Assembly (NCBI GenBank): GCA_002315015.1
Contig: DCEX01000002.1
Coordinates: forward strand, 1-22,875
Direction of reading: 5' to 3'
DNA: 22,875 nucleotides
Origin: Faecalibacterium sp. UBA1819
GTDB taxonomy: Bacteria; Bacillota; Clostridia; Oscillospirales; Ruminococcaceae
Shown: in pieces, positions 14,592 through 20,641 of the stretch
How positions within the stretch are numbered: position 1 is the first letter of the stretch
How the letters are laid out: every line of letters begins with the position of its first letter
The notes under the pieces: model-generated
Database searches by the model: none
The model's input: the letters and a program-made list of their open reading frames with translations, nothing else
Told to the model about the DNA's origin: nothing
Position numbers and translations under genes: made by a program

Positions 14592-14615
14592 CTTTACACG
14601 TACGTATAGTATAAT
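14587..14615 (+). promoter_or_regulatory. Cassette 2 promoter with its own palindrome
   Basis: TTGACC (14587-14592), 17-base spacer and TATAAT (14610-14615). The spacer holds ACGTACGT (14598-14605), a perfect 8-base palindrome that extends imperfectly outward. It is unrelated to the palindromes of the other two cassettes. An AAAGGAGG ribosome binding site follows at about 14626-14633. Confidence 0.82.
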
Positions 14616-14640
14616 TAAATCATGGAAAGGAGGTAAAACG

Positions 14641-14751
14641 ATGGGTAAGAAAAAGCCCAAAAGAGCGTTGGAAAAAACTAAAACAATCGTCGAGATAATT
14701 GCCTACATCACAAACATTGTTTTAGCCATCTACACACTCTTAAAGGGCTGA
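14641..14751 (+). CDS. 36-aa basic/hydrophobic peptide (cassette 2, first ORF)
   Basis: MGKKKPKRALEKTKTIVEII is followed by AYITNIVLAIYTLLKG. Eight basic residues in the first 14 are followed by one hydrophobic helix of about 20 residues. This is the same plan as the 34-aa peptide in cassette 1, with little sequence identity. ATG 14641 follows a strong ribosome binding site (AAAGGAGG). A longer reading frame that extends upstream would read through the promoter and is rejected. Membrane insertion is likely. A toxin or holin-like role is possible but not shown. The first ORF of the third cassette in the array is the HicA toxin, which makes a toxin role worth testing here. Confidence 0.66.
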   Translation: MGKKKPKRALEKTKTIVEIIAYITNIVLAIYTLLKG

Positions 14752-14757
14752 GGAAAC

Positions 14758-14775
14758 GGGGAGCGAAAGCTCCCC
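14758..14775 (+). other. GAAA-loop hairpin (cassette 2)
   Basis: Arms GGGGAGC and GCTCCCC around GAAA. A possible outer stem pairs AGGA (from 14751) with TCCT (to 14781). It has the same tetraloop and place as in cassette 1, and no T-run follows. Confidence 0.65.
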
Positions 14776-14810
14776 ACTCCTTGAAAAAAATTATACCACA
14801 TCGAACCAAT

Positions 14811-14987
14811 ATGAACAAGAAAAACCTTTTAAAGAACAGCGCCCTGTATTTGCTGACAGCAACCAACATCATTTATGCTGTCTTGCACGGGTTTAGCTGG
14901 CTTACCGCAACCGCCCTAATTTTAACGACCGCCGTTTTTGTTCTTGATGTAAAGGAGCTGCTAGTCAATGGAAAAAGAAAAAAGTAA
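14811..14987 (+). CDS. Small two-helix membrane protein (cassette 2, second ORF)
   Basis: A 58-aa protein from ATG 14811: MNKKNLLKNSALYLLTATNI, a first helix at about residues 8-24, a turn around GFSW, a second helix WLTATALILTTAVFVLDV, and a basic tail NGKRKK. An in-frame TTG at 14781 would add 10 residues. Neither start has a clear ribosome binding site, unlike the partner in cassette 1, so translation may be coupled to the upstream ORF or be weak. The end overlaps the start of the next gene by 20 bases, whose AAAGGAG lies inside this ORF. The size, two-helix design and position match the protein at 14153. Confidence 0.6.
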   Translation: MNKKNLLKNSALYLLTATNIIYAVLHGFSWLTATALILTTAVFVLDVKELLVNGKRKK

Positions 14988-15153
14988 ATACGCAAGCCAG
15001 GCCGCTTATAACCGCCGCACTTACGTTCGCTTCCCTCTTGATTTAAAGCCTGACGTTTTGCAGGCATTTCGTGAAGCGTGTGAAAAAAACAACACAACCC
15101 CGACAACTGAAATCAAGAAATTTATTCAATCCTATATCGACAGCCATCAGTAA
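14968..15153 (+). CDS. Ribbon-helix-helix protein (cassette 2)
   Basis: A 61-aa protein: basic arm MEKEKSKYASQAAYNRR, strand TYVRFPLDLKPDVLQAF, helix FREACEKNNTTP and a second helix EIKKFIQSYIDSHQ. This is an Arc-like RHH fold, the same plan as the RHH protein of cassette 1 but clearly diverged. ATG 14968 has AAAGGAG at 14951-14957. It is the presumed autorepressor of the promoter at 14587 through the ACGTACGT site, because the two cassettes have different palindromes and different RHH strands. The terminator follows 9 bases after the stop. Confidence 0.82.
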   Translation: MEKEKSKYASQAAYNRRTYVRFPLDLKPDVLQAFREACEKNNTTPTTEIKKFIQSYIDSHQ

Positions 15154-15162
15154 ATAAAAAAG

Positions 15163-15189
15163 CACCAGCCGCTTTGGTTGGTGCTTTTT
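15163..15189 (+). terminator. Cassette terminator, copy 3
   Basis: Stem CACCAGCC / GGTTGGTG with loop GCTTT, extended by AG/CT on the outside, and a T5 run. It marks the end of the array. Confidence 0.9.
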
Positions 15190-15257
15190 CTATGGGGAAA
15201 AAGAAAGAGTGTTTCCTGTGGGTTCTTCCACAATATAAAGGCTGCCGAAGCAACTGA

Positions 15258-15600
15258 TATTTTAAGAATGCCGATCTGCGAAATATACAGCCCACACATA
15301 TCCAAAAGTTTTTTAACGAATACAAACACTACTCTGAAAGTCTTTTCAGAAAATTTAACATGCACCTAATTGGCATTTTGCTAGTGCTAAGAAAAGCGAT
15401 ACATGCTACAAAAATCCGGTGCTATCAAAAAGCATCTCATAGCAAAGCGCTCAACACAAAGAAAGTAAAAGAGCTTATACTGATGAAGAAATCCGATCGG
15501 TCACGGCCTCAACTGATTTGCCGGAAATGATCACACTTTCTCCATTTCTTATTGATGCAATTTGTAGACACGATGGTTTGTTTCTGACATTCTGATCTTG
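15258..15600 (+). pseudogene. Probable tyrosine integrase relic (frameshifted core-binding region)
   Basis: The 410-base stretch 15194-15603 has no intact gene. Frame 15258-15530 reads ADLRNIQPTHIQKFFNEYKH, then YSESLFRKFNMHLIGI, which resembles the SAM-like core-binding domain of phage tyrosine integrases (typical pattern: D-I-T-P-x-H-I-Q-x-F). In another frame, from about 15461 to 15597, KRAYTDEEIRSVTASTDLPEM resembles the segment that leads into the integrase catalytic domain. A frameshift separates the parts and no catalytic R-H-x-x-R or Tyr segment follows. The location at the phage/host junction fits an integrase gene. The match is by eye and moderate. A different recombinase or chance similarity remains possible. 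Confidence 0.42.
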
Positions 15601-15603
15601 ATC

Positions 15604-16254
15604 TCATCTGCTGCTTCCCGCCGGATCGTTCAGTCGTTTTCCAGTCTCTTTATGGAATCGGTGGACGTGAGCAGCGGAAATCGTTAGCCAACCGCGACTG
15701 TGGGGCTCTAGATTGCAAGCTTGCCCCAATACCATGGCAAAATCTCCAATGCGTTCTGCCCGGCCAAAGATAAAGGTTTCGCGACCCGTTCGTTCTACCG
15801 TATGGACTTCAGCCGCCAGACCACGAGGTTCCTGCGTCCAACGCAAATGCTCCGGTCGAACACCCAATACCATCCCATCCTGTTCCCACAGATTCATAGG
15901 CGGCGAACCGATAAACTGGGCTACAAACTGATTGGCTGGATAATCGTAGACCATTTGCGGTGTATCTGCCTGCTGTAAAACACCCTGGTGGAAAATAGCG
16001 ATCCGATCCCCCATCGTCATAGCTTCGGTCTGATCGTGGGTCACATAGATAGTTGTGGTACCAAGCTGCCGCTGTAAGGTTGTGATTTCCCGCCGCATCT
16101 GCACCCGAAGCTTGGCATCCAGATTGGATAAGGGTTCATCCATGAGAAATAGCCGTGGGGCCTGTAGATCTACACCTTGTACAGCATGGACGCCGCCCGG
16201 ATACCATTTGCCCACCTGTTCCAGCCGCAAGGCTGCCGGCCCTTGTTCTTTCAT
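15604..16254 (-). pseudogene. MalK-like sugar ABC ATPase with internal deletion
   Basis: About 216 residues remain of a family that is normally about 360. The start MKEQGPAALRLEQVGKWYPG and VHAVQGVDLQ are normal. The next residues are APRLFLMDEPLSNLDAKLRV, that is, Walker B and the D-loop. Walker A (GPSGCGKS-type), the Q-loop and the LSGGQ signature are absent. The join lies near 16158-16164 and is in frame, with roughly 130 residues missing. The H-loop (YVTHDQTEAM) and the C-terminal OB-like regulatory domain (FIGSPPMN, GVRPEHLRW) remain. It cannot bind or hydrolyse ATP in the usual way. ATG 16254 has GAGGTGTG upstream. Confidence 0.87.
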
Positions 16255-16264
16255 AACACACACC

Positions 16265-17102
16265 TCAATCCTTCAGTCCCGAAGCAGCAATGCCCGCCTC
16301 CAAGTAATTTTGTCCGAATAAGAAAATCAGCAGCGCCGGCAGCAGCATCATAACCGAAGCTACCAACGAAACGGCTGCATTTTCCGGTGTTACCGTCAGC
16401 AGATACAGAGAGAGGCCACAGCGTTTTGTCTTTAAGAAATGTCAATGGCTGCTCTAGCGCATTCCAGTATTCCAGAAAGCCTAGAACCACTGCCGACAAA
16501 ATCCCCGGCGCACCCAACGGCAGCCCCAAATACCAGAAAATCTGTAAGGGTCCCGCTCCGTCCAGCGCCGCCGCTTCCGTGATGGTGGAGGGAATGGCTG
16601 CAAAAAAGCGGATCATCAGAAATACCGGGAATGTAGATACCGCTCCTGGCAGAATGATCGCCCATACAGTATTCATCAGCCCCAGCCGATCCAGCACAAA
16701 ATAGCTGGAAACCATGGTCACTTGGAAGGGCAGCAGCATCAGAATGATGTACAAGGTGTACAGCATCCGCTTCCATGGAAAGGAGAAGTGCGCAAAGGCC
16801 CAGGCAGCAGGTGCTCCAATCAAAATTTGGCCCAATACAATGGGAAAAACCTGGCCGCAGGCATTCCAGAACATCACAAAAAATTCCGGTGTATCCAGCA
16901 GCAGCTCCACATAGGCCCGCAAGGTTGGAGCCTGGGCTATTAGGGGCCAACGGGCATAACCTGTTCCCTCTCCCAGCACCGGCGCTAAGTTGTTGGCAGT
17001 TTCTGCTGCGCCCTGGAAAGATGCAGACAGCAGCATCCATAGAGGCATCCAGACAAAAAACGCAAAGACACACAATAGCATTAAAATCAGCCATTTCCTC
17101 AC
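16265..17102 (-). pseudogene. MalG-like sugar ABC permease, frameshifted near the 3' end
   Basis: A CUT1-type inner membrane permease. It starts with GTG 17102, overlapping the MalF-like stop (GTGA). Helices are visible (LILMLLCVFAFFVWMPLWML; later MLYTLYIILMLLPFQV), and the EAA cytoplasmic loop reads EAAALDGAGPLQIFWYLGLP. After LTFLKDKTLWPLS the frame is lost. The correct continuation LYLLTVTPENAAVSLVASV, then ALLIFLFGQNYLEAGIAASG ending LKD, is in another frame and stops at 16265. The break falls in a short AG/CT dinucleotide tract (16407-16414), and adding one CT unit restores the frame. The unshifted frame reads on into noise. About 280 aa when restored. Confidence 0.85.
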
Positions 17103-17989
17103 CGTCGTTCCAATCTCCCCAGAATTTGTTGCAGCAGAGCCAGGAGCAGAAACACCACCAGCGCCATCAAAACTGCACCGGCGCACATCATGTCTACATC
17201 CAGATTGAGAAACCAGTTATTGAACAAATGCTGTAATAGATAGATGCTGTCATCAGGATAGCTCCCAGCTAACAGATAGGCCTCCCGGAACACCTTGAAG
17301 GAATTAAGGACGGACAGTACCGCGTTACGGTAAAAAAAGGTGGGAGCCAAATTGGGCAGTGTGATATGCCACAGTCGTTTCCATGAGCCCGCCCCGTCCA
17401 GCGCCGCCGACTCGTGGAGAGACGGCGGAATGGCAGTAATGCCAGACAACCACAAAATCATGTCGTAACCAGCGTTTTTCCATAAATACGTCCCAACCAG
17501 AACCCCAAATGCCCACGAAGTGTTGAGCCAATCGACACCAGCGATACCTACTGCATCGAGCATTCGATTTAGTAGGCCGTTTTCATGGAAAATCACTTTC
17601 CATAGCAGAACCATAGACGCCGCTGGAATAGTCAGTGGGATCAAAAAGGACGTTTTTAAAATTCCCCGCCGTTCCCGCACTGCATCCAGCAGCAAAGCCA
17701 GAAGCAGCGAAACGACGAGCAGCAACGGAATACATACAGCGGTGAATTTGGCAGTATTACGTGCTGCCAGCTGAAAGGCCTGATTGTGAAATACGCTGAT
17801 GTAATTTTGAAATCCCACAAACTTTCCGCCGATGGCTGAAAAGAAGGAGCGTCGTACCACATCGGCAAACGGCACCACCACAAAGATAGATACTGCCAAC
17901 AGACTGGGTAAAAGGAACAACCATGGGACCCATGCCCCTTCCTCATGGACGCGGTCTTTCTCGGCCGCTTTGTTGCGCCATCGTTTCAT
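17099..17989 (-). CDS. MalF-like sugar ABC permease
   Basis: A 296-aa CUT1-type permease and the only intact gene of this operon. ATG 17989 (MKRWRNKAAEKDR) has GGAGGA upstream and overlaps the previous stop (ATGA). The longer reading frame upstream is rejected. It shows six hydrophobic helices (first: WVPWLFLLPSLLAVSIFVVV), the FVGFQNYISVF periplasmic segment typical of family permeases, and the EAA loop ESAALDGAGSWKRLWHITLP that contacts the ATPase. With the MalG-like subunit it would form the sugar channel, fed by the solute-binding lipoprotein. All partners are damaged, so it is probably non-functional despite an intact frame. Confidence 0.9.
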   Translation of the reverse strand: MKRWRNKAAEKDRVHEEGAWVPWLFLLPSLLAVSIFVVVPFADVVRRSFFSAIGGKFVGFQNYISVFHNQAFQLAARNTAKFTAVCIPLLLVVSLLLALLLDAVRERRGILKTSFLIPLTIPAASMVLLWKVIFHENGLLNRMLDAVGIAGVDWLNTSWAFGVLVGTYLWKNAGYDMILWLSGITAIPPSLHESAALDGAGSWKRLWHITLPNLAPTFFYRNAVLSVLNSFKVFREAYLLAGSYPDDSIYLLQHLFNNWFLNLDVDMMCAGAVLMALVVFLLLALLQQILGRLERR

Positions 17990-19187
17990 GGGCTTCCTCC
18001 TATTCCAGTGCCAAATAGCCATGCGCCGTATCGTTCCAATCCCCATCGTAAGCTGAGCCACACCGGCAGAGCCAGCAGTAAAGTGATGTCAACCATGGCA
18101 TAGGCCATCGCGCGGTTGCGATAGGTCACTCCCAGTAATAACAGCCACCACAGTACACTGACAGCGACAATCGTTTTACTCGTCAACCCCCGCCCCATTC
18201 TCAGCAGATGGCCCAATGTAATCACTGCGGCTATTGCTGCCGCAAATCCAAGACAAAGGTCGGCCCAGAAGGTTAATTCCCATTGCGTACCGCCATTTTG
18301 AAATAAGGCCTTTACACTGTCCGCCATACGCTGGCCTGAGTCGCCCAGAACGTAAAATCAGACCATCGACTGGGGAGAAGCCGTGCCGGTATACTAGGAA
18401 ATCCTGCCAACTGCCAAAGCAGCACTGCTGCCGTTAGGCAGCCTACACTACTGGCGCATGTCAGCAGGGACAGCCGCCTCATACGCCGATGGAGAGATAC
18501 CGCCGCAATAGAAAGATCCATCCACAGCATAAAAATCGGCAAACGCTCTGCTGCCTTCAGCAGCCACACCCACAAGCCCAAATCATAATAGTTGGTAGCA
18601 GAAATATTCAACTGGTTTAACACCAGTTCTGCCCCAAAAACACCAGTACCAGTCTGCGACAGATCCAACAGCAGATGGCTCATGGCCGTGTTATCCTTAT
18701 CCGTAATTGGAAAATACCCAATAACGCCGTTATCCTTCACGATGCCGGTGATGTGGTATGTTGAGTCACCCCAGTTCAAGCTCTGCCCCAATACTTGATC
18801 CGATCCAAAGATCGCATAGGCAGCCGTTTCATCAATCACGCAGCCCCAGGGTTCTGTGGGCCACATTCCCTGTAAAAATCCCGGCACATACAGACAGTCA
18901 GCGGTGCCCAGATAGGTCACCGCTTGGACGGTGGTCTGTCGATTTAAGTAACCCGATACCAATTGTGCGTCTTGCCGCTGCCACAGAACCAACGGCGGTA
19001 AATCTACGCCGGCCGCTTCCGCCTGGTCTATACGATCCTGCATTTGCTCAGCGGTCATGGGCGCTGTCTCCATGGTCACCAGCCCGTTGGCCATAGCATT
19101 GAGTTGCTGAGTCCAGTGACCACTGCTATACCAGAGGACTGCCAGCAAAAGCAGCCCTAGGAAGAAAGCAATCCTACATTTCCACAC
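17986..19187 (-). pseudogene. MacB_PCD-type membrane protein, frameshifted
   Basis: GTG 19187 overlaps the adaptor gene stop. One N-terminal helix (RIAFFLGLLLLAVLWYSS) is followed by an extracytoplasmic domain of about 200 residues. Its segment CVIDETAAYAIFGSDQVLGQ, followed by a SLNWGDSTYHITGIV strand, is characteristic of the MacB/FtsX periplasmic core domain. More helices follow. The frame breaks near 18344-18346: adding one G to GGG on the coding strand gives FWGDSGQRMADSVKALFQNG and runs to the stop at 17986. The restored protein would be about 400 aa with five or six helices and no ATPase domain. Such proteins normally pair with a MacA-like adaptor, as the neighbour suggests. Confidence 0.72.
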
Positions 19188-20567
19188 GAACCCGATCCCC
19201 CTCCGCAATGGGTTTATTGGAACTGCTGACGCTGCGGTCCTCTGGGGACAGCGCCCCTTCGATGGCAGCACTGGACGGTGTAGTCTCCTGTACCTGCACT
19301 TCCACAGCAACGATCTGCTGTTCAGTACCGATCACCGTTTCTGTCTCCCGCACTACATAAACCACGGTTTTGCCGTTGCTGCTGCGCAATGCGCCGATGG
19401 GTACCACGACCCGATACTGGTTACTTTGGCCGGTGATTTGAAGTGTAGCTTTACTACCAGCGGTCAGCGTTTGTCCCGATACGGATGCCGTGATCCTTAC
19501 CATGCCGTCACTGTCCGGCAGATCTACTGCTGTCATCTCGGCTGGTGTGGCCATAGCGCTGCCAGTTTTTGTCAACAGCGAGCCAGTGGTTCCCACGGTC
19601 AAATAGCGAGCAGTTTCTTCGTCCACTGTGGCGACAAAGGACAGAGTTCCTTCATCACTGTTGAGTACGGTTATTGGTACGTCATCCTGTGTTTTGGTAA
19701 TATCCCCTGCCACCGTTTTTACCGTACCAGAAACAGGTGCTGTTACAATACCGCCTGCAAAACCTTCCATATCTTTCAGCATTAGTTCTTTGGCTGCTCG
19801 CTCACTTTGCTGCTGGAGCCGCTCAACGGCTTTTTGTTGTTGAGCCACAGCATCACTTTGCTGGGCATCGGCATAGGCTTTCTGGGCGGATGCCGCATCG
19901 GACTGAGAAGATTGTCAGTTGCTGCTTTGCTTTTTCCTTTGCTGTCTCCAAGTCGGTTTCCGCTTGTTTCTGCTTCGTCTGAGCGTCTGTCAGATCTTCC
20001 TGGCCACGTTGCTTCTCCAATTCCTGTTGCTCCAGCAGACGATTATAATCTTCCTGGGGTTCGCGGAGCGCGGTATTGGCGCGGTCTACCGCAATGCTGT
20101 CCATGCTGCTGCCAGAAGTCGTATCATTCAGCTGGATATCCAAGGCAGCGATTTCCTGGCGCAGTATCGTTTTTGCCTGCTCCATACTTTCACTGTCCAG
20201 CTCCAGCAGAGGATCGCCCGCGGCTATGCGGCTTCCCGGCTTGACCAGCACTGATGCAATGTCGATCCCGCCAGGTAACGTAATGCTCTCGATCCGGCTG
20301 GATTCCATGACCCCTCCAATGTATATTGTTGAGTCAGGGAACCACCCTGCTGAGTAACCGTGGTCACTGTAGCCATAGTCAATGAGGCAGACACTCTGGA
20401 TACAATGGTACACAGGAGCATCATGGCAAAAAAACAGCCAGCAGTCTGGCAGCCACCCTCTGCCTGCGGCTGGAAAACCATGGCTTCACAGCCACCTGAC
20501 CGACAGCAACTTGGTGATCCCGGTGTAGCTGTGCAGCCAAAGACCGAACCGAGATTTTATACTTCAT
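19174..20567 (-). pseudogene. HlyD/MacA-like membrane fusion (adaptor) protein, three frameshifts
   Basis: ATG 20567 (MKYKISVRSLAAQL) has an AGGAGTG ribosome binding site. A signal/anchor helix (LLAVF...AMMLLCTIVSRV) is followed by a first lipoyl half with SITLPGGIDIASVLVKPGSR and AAGDPLLELD. A coiled-coil hairpin follows (EQQELEKQRGQEDLTDAQTK). The second half has VTAPVSGTVKTVAGD, beta-barrel segments (ATLQITGQSNQYRVVVPIGA) and the end DRVRVEM. Frame breaks: an A7 tract on the plus strand (20428-20434), C4 at 20311-20314, and near 19906-19913. The first two are restored by adding one base and the third by removing one. The restored length is about 464 aa. The adaptor would bridge a transporter and the cell surface. 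Confidence 0.85.
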
Positions 20568-20587
20568 AAAATACACTCCTGATTCTA

Positions 20588-20621
20588 GGGAAGGCACTTC
20601 CCCAAAGGGAGATGCCTTCCC
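20588..20621 (-). other. Intercistronic hairpin between lipoprotein and adaptor genes
   Basis: Arms GGGAAGGCA (20588-20596) and TGCCTTCCC (20613-20621), with further CCC/GGG pairing inside around AAA. It lies between the lipoprotein stop and the adaptor start, with no T-run after it on the transcribed strand. A role in mRNA stability or in raising binding-protein output relative to the membrane genes is plausible, as for the malE-malF region of other bacteria. Confidence 0.6.
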
Positions 20622-20641
20622 GTTGTTGATAGGGTTTTCGG

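Noticed and set aside
13131..15190. CRISPR array or integron attC sites as an explanation of the repeats
   Set aside because: There are only three copies with spacing of about 640-700 bases. The repeats are a terminator and an HNH-derived segment, with no integron-type attC fold and no integron integrase or cas genes.
15122..15369. Minus- and plus-strand reading frames around the last terminator
   Set aside because: They run through the terminator hairpin or are low-complexity, with no start signals. The plus-strand part is better explained as integrase debris.
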